Positions 24,901 through 45,300 of a stretch of 64,000 bases of DNA are shown piece after piece. Location: contig JACSVZ010000012.1 of NCBI GenBank assembly GCA_014706295.1, positions 15,023,000 to 15,086,999 of the forward strand, given 5' to 3'. Within the stretch, counting starts at the first letter, position 1, and every line of letters starts with the position of its first letter. This DNA is from Lycocorax pyrrhopterus obiensis (taxonomy: Eukaryota; Chordata; Aves; Passeriformes; Paradisaeidae). The notes below the pieces were generated by a model. The model did not search any database, was not told the DNA's origin, and worked only from the letters and a program-made list of their open reading frames with translations. The translations under genes and the position numbers were made by a program.

Positions 24901-25897
24901 TGGCCATCGGCTTCGGTGGTGAGTGCTGGGGGTGCCTGGGCCCCTCCTCCTTCTGCCAGAGGGGAAACAAGTGTCCTTATTCCTCGAAACAAGAGACATG
25001 TCCTCAAACCTGGGAGCTACAGTCCAGGGCAAGGAGAAACCTCCAGGAGACTGCTGGGTCAGAAATGAGATGCATGAGCTCAATCCTGCTTGTCCGTGGG
25101 CAGGGTTTGTCACTGGAATGACTTCCCGGGGTTCTGGGCTGTCTCCATCTCTGTGGCTGTGTGAGCTGCAGCCTCTGAGGCAGCACGGACCTTCCCACAG
25201 CGTGGGGACAGGCTGGACCCTGCTCAGGCAAGGGCACCTCACTCCTGGAGCACTTTGGATCCTGTGTTATTCAGCTCAGTGACACAACTTGCAGCTCAGC
25301 AGCGGGGAGAGAGCCTGGGGAGTCACTGGGAATGGTGCTTCTGGCAGGGAAAAGACATGGAGAGGGTCTGGGGTGTGACTGGAAACAGGGCTTCTGGCTG
25401 GGAAAAGACATGGAGAGAGTCTGAGGGTGAGGGGGAATGGTGCTCCTGGCAGGGACAAAACAGGGGGTGGGCTTGGAGGTGAGTGGGAGTGGTGCTTCTG
25501 CCGGGGCAATGACATGGAGATGGTCTGAGAGGAATGGTGTTTCTGGCTAGAACAAGACACGGAAAGGGGGCAGGGGGTGACCAGGAGTGGTGCTTCTGGC
25601 AGGGACTAGAGATGGAGAAGGGCTGCGAGTGACAGGGACGGGTGGTCGTGGCGGGGACAAGCCCCAAGGAGCAGATCTGGAGGGTGATCGGGGTCAGTCA
25701 GAGCCCGCTGGCCCGGCCCTGAGCCGCTCCTCTCCGCAGACCGGCTGCTGCGGCTGCAGCCCTGCCCCGCCGGGGACCCGCAGGACTACGCCGGCCATGA
25801 CGACACCGTGCACCTCTGCCGCTTCGCGCCCTCCGGCCGCCGCCTCCTCACGGCCTCCCACAGCGCCGTCCTCGTGTGGGAGCTCACGGGCGCCTGA
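945..25897 (+). CDS. WDR90: WDR90 (POC16), WD-repeat centriole inner-scaffold protein; 5' partial
   Basis: Thirty-two in-phase exons encode the C-terminal 1440 residues. Exons: 945–1055, 1149–1294, 1570–1627, 2829–2947, 3360–3521, 4206–4333, 6294–6410, 6938–7173, 7572–7711, 8236–8366, 9999–10129, 10504–10665, 10942–11070, 11578–11711, 11794–11831, 12255–12374, 12789–12971, 13952–14052, 14945–15047, 15634–15755, 16523–16682, 17893–18083, 18325–18493, 18958–19069, 19927–20098, 21151–21273, 21360–21546, 22001–22131, 23089–23232, 24327–24446, 24834–24918, 25740–25897 (stop TGA 25895). Most exons encode WD40 blades ([29 protein letters not shown], ending LVWELTGA) that align along mammalian WDR90. 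Exons 11578–14052 encode a poorly conserved acidic Ser/Pro linker; their borders are less certain, and the 11711 donor could instead be 11695. The family binds microtubules and builds the centriole inner scaffold and cilium. The 5' end lies outside the window. The exon ending at 4333 runs into a minisatellite, so its true end is ambiguous (4390 is the alternative). Confidence 0.95.
2984..3211 (+). mobile_element. CR1 LINE 3' fragment
   Basis: A plus-oriented CR1 3' end in the WDR90 intron between exons 2829–2947 and 3360–3521. It carries 'GTGTCCAAGGCCAGGTTGGA' and 'CCCTGCCCATGGCAGGG' and ends in a degenerate TTCCATAAC tail. Confidence 0.85.
4334..5095 (+). repeat. 27/32-bp minisatellite of 26 units carrying copies of a splice donor
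   Basis: Twenty-six copies of a unit with the core AACAGCTCAGGTGGGAGCAG, counted by the CTCAG element (first copy ends at 4333, last at 5069). Spacing is mostly 27 or 32 bp, the longer form having one extra GCAGG-like pentamer. The first copy is the end of a WDR90 coding exon plus its donor (CTCAG|GTGGGA). GT follows the AG in 22 of the 26 copies; four have AT. The copy at 4390 has GTGAGA, the best donor consensus. The plus strand, which is the non-template strand of WDR90, is G-rich throughout and free of stops in the exon's frame until 5206. Confidence 0.95.
5096..6293 (+). other. WDR90: WDR90 intron downstream of the minisatellite
   Basis: AT-richer unique sequence from 5100 to 5725, then a CR1 copy (5730–5914), then unique sequence to the acceptor before 6294. 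No gene, RNA or further tandem repeat is visible. Confidence 0.6.
5730..5914 (+). mobile_element. CR1 LINE 3' fragment
   Basis: A plus-oriented CR1 3' end with the order GGTTGGATATTGGGGGAAAT, then GTGGATGTGGCACTTGGGGA, then the terminal AATGATTCTATGAATC tail. Confidence 0.9.
8493..8970 (+). mobile_element. CR1 LINE 3' fragment (long copy)
   Basis: One of the longest CR1 copies here. It runs from 'CCTGCCCTGGGCACTGCTGA' through the 'GCTCAGCCTGGAGAAAAGGA' block and the GGATATTGGGAAAATTTCTT block to an AATGATTCTGTGATT tail. It lies in the WDR90 intron 8367–9998. Confidence 0.9.
13551..13803 (+). mobile_element. CR1 LINE 3' fragment (divergent subfamily)
   Basis: A plus-oriented element with 'GAGGTTTAGGTTGGGTATCA' and 'GGTTGGATTGGATGATCC' followed by a diverged end. 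It differs from the other copies in the window, so a different CR1 subfamily is likely. Confidence 0.75.
15070..15258 (+). mobile_element. CR1 LINE 3' fragment
   Basis: A plus-oriented 3' end with 'GTGTCCAAGGCCGGGCTGGA' and a duplicated GTGATTCT tail. It begins about 20 bases downstream of the donor of the WDR90 exon ending at 15047. Confidence 0.85.
15908..16354 (+). mobile_element. CR1 LINE 3' fragment (long copy)
   Basis: A plus-oriented long copy that includes the 'GCTCAGCCTGGAGAAAAGGA' block, a GGTTCAGGTTGAACATCAGG block, and a terminal GCGATTCTGTGATTCTG tail. It lies in the WDR90 intron before exon 16523–16682. Confidence 0.9.
16683..17892 (+). other. WDR90: WDR90 intron, nothing else recognised
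   Basis: A 1.2-kb intron of unique sequence. Open frames exist on both strands but show no codon bias, splice phasing or family resemblance. No CR1 or tandem repeat is visible. Confidence 0.6.
18675..18837 (-). mobile_element. CR1 LINE 3' fragment
   Basis: A minus-oriented copy: the tail TTGAATCATAGAGTCATTAA comes first, followed by the 'GGGATGGTGACTCCACCACTG' complement block. It ends about 120 bases before exon 18958–19069. Confidence 0.88.
19426..19835 (-). mobile_element. CR1 LINE 3' fragment
   Basis: A minus-oriented copy with 'CTGCCATGGGCAGGGACACC', then 'CCAACCTGGCCTTGGACACT', and continuing into 'CTCCAGCTCTCCTGGAGCCC'. It lies in the WDR90 intron 19070–19926. Confidence 0.88.
20099..20763. 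other. Unclassified intronic segment, possible old LTR fragment
   Basis: This part of the WDR90 intron is AT-richer than its surroundings and has a short internal repeat, GTGCCTGGTCCTGCTGTTGG against a similar block about 40 bases upstream (near 20680–20745). I could not place its ends or find a confident LTR or target-site duplication. An ancient endogenous LTR fragment is possible but not shown. Confidence 0.25.
20764..21060 (-). mobile_element. CR1 LINE 3' fragment
   Basis: A minus-oriented copy: it starts with the 'AAGGTTGGAAGAGACCTTTA' tail-proximal block and runs through 'CCACTGCCCTGGGCAGCCTG' to 'CTTGAGGCCATTTCC'. It ends about 90 bases before the exon at 21151. Confidence 0.9.
22812..22958 (-). 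mobile_element. CR1 LINE 3' fragment
   Basis: A minus-oriented short copy with 'CTGCCATGGGCAGGGACACC' and 'CTTTGGACACTTCCAGGGAT', in the WDR90 intron before exon 23089–23232. Confidence 0.85.
23233..24326 (+). other. WDR90: WDR90 intron, nothing else recognised
   Basis: A 1.1-kb intron of unique sequence. No CR1, tandem repeat, RNA gene or conserved exon is visible. Confidence 0.55.
25326..25640 (+). repeat. ~52-bp minisatellite, six degenerate units
   Basis: Units begin with GGTGCTTCTGGCAGGG at 25334, 25388, 25439, 25491, 25536 and 25589 (spacing 45–54 bp) and share a following GACATGGAGA block. The array fills much of the last WDR90 intron, ending about 100 bases before the terminal exon. 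Confidence 0.85.
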
Positions 25898-26135
25898 GCC
25901 GGGCGGGCCCCGCACCAGCGACGCTTCTCCAGCGGGGCCCGCTCCGTGATAGGCCCCGGCTCCCGCCCCAACCAGGCCCAAACCACCGCCCCCACGGCTG
26001 CAGGGGCCGGCGGCGGCGGCGGCTGGCCCGCCTGCGGCCCCGCCCGGCCCTGGAATGTGTTCACGGCTCCGTTCGCCGTTTGTTGTCGTTAAATGTTTTG
26101 TTTTCGTTAATAAACCATCGAAAGACGAACCCTGG
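25898..26135 (+). terminator. WDR90: WDR90 3'UTR with poly(A) signal
   Basis: The short 3'UTR after the TGA at 25895–25897 contains AATAAA at 26109–26114, followed by a GT-rich element (TCTGGGTGTGCCTG) near 26140. Cleavage is therefore expected around 26125–26135, only about 120 bases before the RHOT2 start codon. Confidence 0.85.
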
Positions 26136-26255
26136 AGGTCTGGGTGTGCCTGCCCCGCCAGGGGGCGCCGCGCTGCCCCCGCGCCGCTCTGCGCCGCCGC
26201 TCTGTGGTGCGGCCGGAAGTGGGGGGGGGGCGGCCGGGGAGGCGGCGGCGCCGCC
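26136..26255 (+). promoter_or_regulatory. RHOT2: RHOT2 promoter and 5'UTR, with ETS-type site
   Basis: The 120-bp CpG-rich interval between the WDR90 poly(A) site and the RHOT2 ATG must contain the RHOT2 core promoter. CCGGAAGT at 26213–26220 matches the ETS/GABPA consensus common in TATA-less housekeeping promoters. A G-run and GGC repeats lead to a strong Kozak context (GCCGCCATGA) at 26256. Confidence 0.7.
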
Positions 26256-38453
<12,198 letters not shown>

Positions 38454-40100
38454 GAGCCGCTCTCCACCCCATCCCCCCGTGACACCGGCTCCCCGTCCCC
38501 AGCGACGCCCCGGTGAGGGGCCCTGCCTCAAGCTGGCCCCCGGTAGGAAATCCTCCTTCGCCCCCAGCCTGGATTGCAGGACCAGTGAAGCCAGACCTCC
38601 CAGCACCAGCAGGATCAATCCCTGACACTGGCCAGCCTCACCCTGTGGCCTCCTGGCCCCCGTGGCCACAGGGCAGGCAGCTCTGCCAGGAGGGCTCTGC
38701 CTCACCAGCAGCTGGAGGATCACCCTCATCTTTTATTCTGTTCAGTTTTTTTAAGGCTTGTTTTTAAGCTCAAACATGAGTGTTTCAGTGTCTGTTGGAC
38801 TGGGCACATCCCCTCCCCAGAGGGCTGTGCTGGTGCCCTCAATTCTGGAGGGGGCAACACTTCCGGAGCCGCTGGGAGCTCCAGCAGCAGCTGAGCTGTC
38901 AAATGAGCTCGTGGCTCCAGCTCCCTGGGGCACATCTCCATCTCCTGTCCCGGTTTCCCTCAGCCAGCGCTGGGAAAGGCAGCCAGGGAGAGAGGCCCAG
39001 GCACTTACACCCCCCAGCCCCAGTGTTTTGGGGTCAGGCCTGGCCCCTCTTGCTGGGACACAGTGGCTGCTGTCGTGGGCTGAGGGGGGGCAGTGGTAAC
39101 CAGGGTTTGTCCTGAGCTCCTTTCTCTTGTTTCTACACAAAAATCTTGTGAGTCCTGCAGCTGCCGGGCTCCGGGTCCATCCACCCTCCTTTCCTGCCAC
39201 CTGTGTGGCCTGTCCCCTCCCCAGCCCTGGCCACCAGTATTCATGGCCACCAGTATTTGCAGGGCTCTGGGAGCCCTGGTAAGGACTGGCAGGGTGTTGG
39301 ATGCCCACTGTGTGCCCAGTCCTTCCCTGGCAGTGCCATCACTGAGCTGGTGCCGCGCTGTGCCCGAGGCCCCGTGTCCTGCTGTCCCATCTGTGGGGCC
39401 CTGTCCAGAGTGTGAGGCTCTGGGCATTGCACCTCCTGGTACCACTGGAAGCTCCTTGGTGCCCTGTCTCCCGTCCCCTGCCCACACCCGAGCTGGTGTC
39501 AGCTGCTGGGACTGAGCTCAGCACCCGTTCGGGGCCAAAGCCCCACAGTGTCCCTGTCTGCAAGTCCCAAAGAGCAAGGCCAGCACCCGTCCCTGGGTTC
39601 CCGTGCTCCCAGGGAGAGCCTGGATCAGCCCCTGGCCGGTGCCACCAGCCTGGCCTTCCCCAGCACGCTCAGGGTCGGTCTCTTTGCAGGCAGCTGCGGG
39701 GGCAGCTCCCAGGTGGCACCTGGAGCTGCTTTTTCTGTCTTTTGTCTATTTTAATGTTTTATCGTGGCCTGGAGCCAGCGAGGGGGGTTGAGAAATCGCT
39801 GGGCAGCACCAGTGTCTCTCACGGGGACAGTGCCAGGGTGGTGTCCCCATCCCGCTGTCCCCAGCGCTGGCTGGCCGGGAGTCCCTGCCCGTGCTGGGGC
39901 TGCTCTGCCGGTCGGGCACCCACTCACCGCTGGCCCCTGGTCCCTGGCACTGCTCGTGTTTTGTGTCCCTCTCTGTGCCCACCGTGCGTGGCTCTGCCAG
40001 CTGGGCCCGTGCCTGGTGTCTCCCTGCTCCACGTCTGCTGGAGCTGTAATGTTTTAGGTTTGTTGTCTACAGCAAAATAAATTTTTACACACCTTGCGCT
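38454..40100 (+). terminator. RHOT2: RHOT2 3'UTR with poly(A) signal
   Basis: About 1.6 kb of GC-rich sequence follows the TGA at 38451–38453. The first good plus-strand poly(A) signal is AATAAA at 40076–40081, in an AT-rich context, so the transcript probably ends near 40100. No coding features are seen. Confidence 0.7.
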
Positions 40101-41339
40101 TGCACAGCGTGTCCTGCATCACCTGGGGAGCAGGACCCTCCTCCCTGCCCGGGCTGCACCAAGCCTGGGGCCTCTGTGGGCTCCTGGGGCCTGGGCCTGC
40201 CTCGGTTGAGGGATTTAGGGCAGGAGCTGAAGCCTGGTGTGGTGGGAAAACGCTCGGGGCTGGCCAGGGCTCCTTGGTGCTTGGGGACACGGGTCCTTGT
40301 GCAACAAGTGCCAGCCAGGGGGGAGAGACAGGGAAGAGGTGGTGGATCCCGTGGTTCTCTGCCCGGGATCCGTGGGAAGCAGGAGGCTTTGGCTGCCCTG
40401 GGAGCTGTGGATCTCTGTGCCTGTCCCTGTGTGGGGTTTGGGGCTCCCCACTTCCCTGCAGCCACTTTCCCCCCATGCCCGCAGCTCCCAGGGCTGTGCC
40501 ACCTCCCCTCCCTGCTCCTGTTTTCCCGTGGCAGCTTTTCCCTCAGCTATTTCTGTCTCTGCAGCCTCAGCCACGGGCGCTGGGCACAGGGAATGTGGGC
40601 GCAGCCAGAGAAGAGGATTTTCCAGAGCCTCTGCACTGAGACTGGATGGGGTCAGACTGCTCCCACATGTGAGGGGGTCCCTCTGGGCTGTGGGGTGGGA
40701 GAGGACACCCTTCCCACAGGGCCAGCCAGGGGACAGGGATGGTGAGGACACAGCCGGTGCTGCCACGCCGGGCAGAGGAGGCGATTCCAAGGTGGACGGG
40801 ACACGCGGTGCTCCCTGGTGACTCCAAACCAGGCTGGATCCCGTGGGAGCCGCGGGCCCACGTGCCCCGGTGTGTATTAATAACGCTGGTGTGCGGAGCC
40901 ATGGACGCTGCGCTGGGACAGACACGGGCGTGGGGCAGGGGACACTCGTGGCAGGGCCGTGGGACTCCAGCCATGGCCACACACAGTGCCCAGGGAAGGA
41001 GCCTGGCAGGGCTGGGAAGCCCAGAGCCCCCTGGGCACCCACAGTGGGGCTGAGCCGTGGCTCCAGGAAGTGAGGATGGTACCAGGAATGGGTCCTGGGG
41101 ACACCCCTGCCCTGCCTGGGGATCCAGGGGAACCTGGCCTGGGTGACACTGGGCATGTCACATAAAGGTGCCAGTTCAAGGGACCCTGGGGCAGGGGACA
41201 GCAGTGGAGGCTCTGTGTCCCCTGTGCCATGGGGGATGTACCCGGACTGTGCTGGCCTGTGGGTGCAGGGTCAGCATGGAGGGAATGTTTGCAGTCCCCT
41301 GTGCCAGATTCAGCTGGTACCTGGTGCTGGCATGCCCAT
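40101..41339. other. RHOT2–RHBDL1 intergenic region
   Basis: GC-rich unique sequence between the RHOT2 poly(A) signal and the RHBDL1-proximal minisatellite. I see no exon, CR1 copy or RNA gene; the long open frames here lack codon bias. Confidence 0.55.
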
Positions 41340-41990
41340 GTCCATTCTGAGATGCTGGTGTCCACACTGGGATGCTGGTGTCCATACTGGGATGCAGGTA
41401 CTGTACCAGGATATGGATTCCTGTAGCAGGGTGCAGCTGCAAAACCGTGTACCAGGATATGGGTACCCGTACTGGAATGTGTGTACCTGTATTGGGATGC
41501 AGCTCTGGAAATGGAATACAAGTTCCCATTCCAAGACGCAGATCCTGTCCTGGGATGCAGGGATCACACCAGGATGTGAGTGCCAGTGCTGGGACATGGT
41601 TAGCGGGATGCAGGTACCCACACCAGGATGCACAGAGCTGTTCTGGGATGCAGGTACTGGGCCAGGATGTGAGTACCAGTACTGGGATGTGGGTACCAAC
41701 ACTGGGATGTAGATACCACACCGAGATGCCAGGATATAGTTACCATATTGGGATGTGGGTACCAGTACTGGGATGCCCACAGCTGGACCAGAATGCAGGT
41801 TCCCATACCAGGATGCAGGTTCCTGTACTGAGATGCAGATACCTTTACTGGGATGCAGGTTCCCATACCGGAACGCATGTACCCGTACCAGGATAGAGGT
41901 TCCCATACCGGGATGCAGGTTTCCGTACCGGGATGCCCACAGCCGTACCGGGATGCTCGCAGCCGTACCGGGATGCCGGCACCATCCCAT
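41340..41990 (+). repeat. 20-bp minisatellite upstream of RHBDL1, about 33 units
   Basis: Degenerate units of about 20 bp with the consensus GGGATGCAGGTACC–TACT (for example GGGATGCCCACAGCCGTACC near 41930). Units become more regular and CpG-richer towards the 3' end, where the array merges with the RHBDL1 CpG island. Confidence 0.9.
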
Positions 41991-42369
41991 GCTGCGAACG
42001 CCGGGTGCCGGCTCCCTGCCCGTGCCCCGGGCCGTGTCCCGGCGCTGCCGGCGGGGCGGGGCGGGGCGGGTCCCGGTTCCCCGCGCGGCGGCGGCGGCGG
42101 GGGGGTGCGGGGAGGGGGGAGCGCTGCGCCGCGCGCTGCGGCGGGGGCGGCTCCGCTCGGCTCCGCTCCCGCCCCCGCCGCCGCCGTCGCCCCGCTGCCA
42201 TCGGCGGCTCCCGGCGCCGCCGCTCGCCGCTCGCTCCCGGGCCCGCCGCAACGCGGGGCTGGCGGGGAGAGCCGCCCCCGCCGCCGCCCCCGCCGCCCGC
42301 GCCGCTCCCCTGCCCGGCTCGCCGGCCCCGGGCGCGGGGGAGCGGCGGAGCCCTCCGCCCGCCGGGTGC
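41990..42369 (+). promoter_or_regulatory. RHBDL1: RHBDL1 CpG-island promoter and 5'UTR
   Basis: Extremely CpG-dense sequence (GCGGGGCGGGGCGGG near 42050 and GGC runs) immediately upstream of the ATG. No TATA box is obvious. The transcription start cannot be set from sequence alone. Confidence 0.65.
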
Positions 42370-45300
42370 ATGGACAGGAGCTCCCTGCTGCAGCTCATCC
42401 AGGAGCAGGTGAGGCCGCCCGGGGGGCACCGGGCTGCGCTCGGGGGGGCCGCCGGACACCGGCCATCTCTACCGGGGGGAGGGGGGGGATGTTCGCACGC
42501 ACCGGGCACGGCTGGCGCGCAGCGGGCAGCGCTGCCCACCCAGGGCGGCCACCGCGGCCGTGCCACCCCCCGCCAGCGTCCCTCGGTGCCCCCCATCACC
42601 GCCCTGGGGGACCCGCCCCCCCTTGTGCCGCTGAGAACGCGCGACTCATCTCACTTGTGGCCTCTCCCTCCGCCAGCGCCGGGTCGGATCCTGCCCGGTG
42701 CGCCCTCAAGGACGAGGGGTGCTGGGCACCGAGCCCCAGCGCCGCCGGTGGGGTCTGGGTGCCGGATGGAGCCCCGGGGGTGCCGTGGGCTCGGTCCCGC
42801 CGGCGAGGCGGGGGGCTGCACCCACCCCCGTGACCTGATTGCGGGATGAGGCCGTGGAGCACCAGCGCTGCGTGGGGCTCTGCTCGCAGCACGATGGGAG
42901 CTCGAGGGGTTTCCACCCGCTGCCCCCCGACCTCCACCAGCCCCCCTTGAGCTCCACCGCCTCGTCCCTCCATCCCCGCCCAGCCCTGGCCCAGCTGGCC
43001 GCTCTCCCCTGGGCATGAGGAGGGAATTCCTTGGGGGTCAGGAAAATTCACTGTTCCCCCGCTCGCCCCCCGCTGTTTCCGTGACCTTGGCTGAGTCCCC
43101 CAGCCCGGGAGCTGCGGTGCTGTCCCCCATGCCACCCCACCCTCGGGCACAGGGACTCCATGTGAACCCGAGCTGCTCGAGAATGAGCAGCATCTTCCCT
43201 GGGAGCGAGCAGTGCTGGGAGGGCTGGGGGCAGGGGATTGGCCCCTCCCGGGGGCTCGTAGGGGACCAGTGAGGTTGGGATGGGGAGAGATGCACTCCAA
43301 AAGCAGAGAGGGGCTCCCTGGCTGCTGAGAGGGCTCTTGGAGCTCTTGGGGCCAGTGGCTCAGCGTGTGCCAGAGTGGGGACAGCGTGCGCCAGGTCCCG
43401 GCGTGACACACACACACGTGGAGCCTGTGGGGTGACCGGTGTGGGGCAGGGGGACGGGTGACACCAGGGTTCTCCCGCCCCCCGTGGCTGGGGCTGCTCC
43501 CATGGGCTGGCGGCTGCTGAGAGGGTGCAAGCGCTGCCTGCAGCCTGCAGCCTGCACCCCTCATCCCATCCCGCATCCCACACCCTGCACCCCTCATCCC
43601 ATCCTGCACCCCACACCCTGCACTCCACCCTGCACCCCGCACCCCACTCTGCACCCCGCTCCGGGCAGCCAAAGCCCCTTGCGAAAGAGGCTGTGGCTGT
43701 TTCCTGCCGGGGGAGCAGGGAGGGACAGGGTGCCCACCCGGGTGGGGATAGGATCCCATGTCCCAAGCACTCCCTTTCCTGCCCATCCCACAAGGATGAG
43801 GTTCCTCTCCTTCATTTCCCTCCCTGCAGAAGCAAGGAGAAAACCCCACAGTATTTCGGGGTGATTGCAGGGGCTGTGCTCTGGCCGTGGGTGCTCTCTC
43901 CTCATCTCCATCCTCCTTGTGCCATCCTGGGCTCCCTGTCCCCGTGAGCGGTCCCGTGTCGGGTGCCCCGTGGCGCTGGGTGCCCCGTGGCGCTGGGTGC
44001 CCCGTGGTGCCCTGCCTCGAGGGCTCAGGGTGCCCATCCCGCTCTGGGAGCCCCGGGGATGGCACAGGGTGCCCCGGCACAGGGCGCGGTGGATCCCAGC
44101 GGCCGGCGGCAAGGGCGGCGGGAAGAGGAGGAGGAGGAGGAGGCGGAGGAGGAGAGGCGGAGGAGGAGGAGGCTGGTGCCAGGGCCGCGCGTGTGTTTAG
44201 CTTGGTGGCTTCCTGGCTGGCAGGCTGCTGGCGGCGAGAAATAACTGAGTGGGAGAGTGTTGACTGCGCGGCCGGGAGACGGGGACACGGGCACGGCACG
44301 GGGCACCCGCGTGGCACAGGGCACCTCACGGGGCACCATCCGGGGCGGCTGCAGGATGTGCTGTCCCTCGCAGAGGCAGGGACAGGTGTCACGGAGCCAG
44401 GCTCGAGGCACCAGGAGGTGTCCCCAGCCGACCAGGAAGTCGCGGCCCCGGCATCCCGGTGATGCTCCGTGCCGTGCCCCGCAGCTCGACCCCGAAAACA
44501 CCGGCTTCATCGGCGTGGAGACGTTCGCCAGCCTGGTGCACAGCCATGAGCTGCCCCTGGACCCCGCCAAGCTGGACATGCTGGTGGCCCTGGCACAGGG
44601 CAACGACGAGGGGCAGGTCTGCTATCAGGAGCTGGTAGACCTGGTCAGTGCCGGGCGGCCGCAGGGACGGGGTGGGTGCCAGCCCGGGGTGGGCACCGGG
44701 CACCTCCCTGTGCCCCTGGGGAGGGGGGCAGACACCGGCGGTCCCCAGGGGCTCCCCTGGCATGGGATGGCGGCGTGGGCTCGGGACGGCTCGTCCGGGC
44801 TGTGGCACGAGGGGGAGGCTGGGCAGGGGGTGGCCCCAAGCCGTGCGTCCCGAGCTGCCCCCGCGGCCCCCGCGGGCCCGGCCTCTCTCCGCAGATCAGC
44901 AGCAAGCGCTCCAGCAGCTTCAAGCGCGCCATCGCCAACGGGCAGCGGGCGCTGCCCCGCGACGTCCTGCTGGACGAGACCGGCCTCGGCATCTACAAAC
45001 GCTTCGTCCGCTACGTGGCCTATGAGATCCTGCCCTGCGAGATGGACCGGCGCTGGTACTTCTACCAGCACCGCACCTGCCCGCCCCCCGTCTTCATGGC
45101 AGCCGTCACCCTCACCCAGGTACGCGGCACGGGCGGGCGGTGCCCAGGCGGGTCCTGGCTGGAGTGTCCCGGACACCTTGGCGGGGATCAGGCTCGGGGT
45201 GGACAGGGTGGGTGAGACTGGCTGTGAGCTCCTGGTGCACACAGAGCGGCTCAGGGCTGACACGAAGGGATGTGTGACCTTGGATGCGACATCTTTGTGC

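Noticed and set aside
41310..42599. A 429-codon minus-strand open frame across the RHBDL1 promoter
   Set aside because: It consists of the complement of the 20-bp repeat followed by CpG-island sequence. No splice structure or family resemblance.
42596..44392. A 598-codon minus-strand open frame in RHBDL1 intron 1
   Set aside because: High GC lowers stop frequency, and the protein is Pro/Ser/Gly/Arg-rich with no domains. It overlaps the intron of a clear plus-strand gene.
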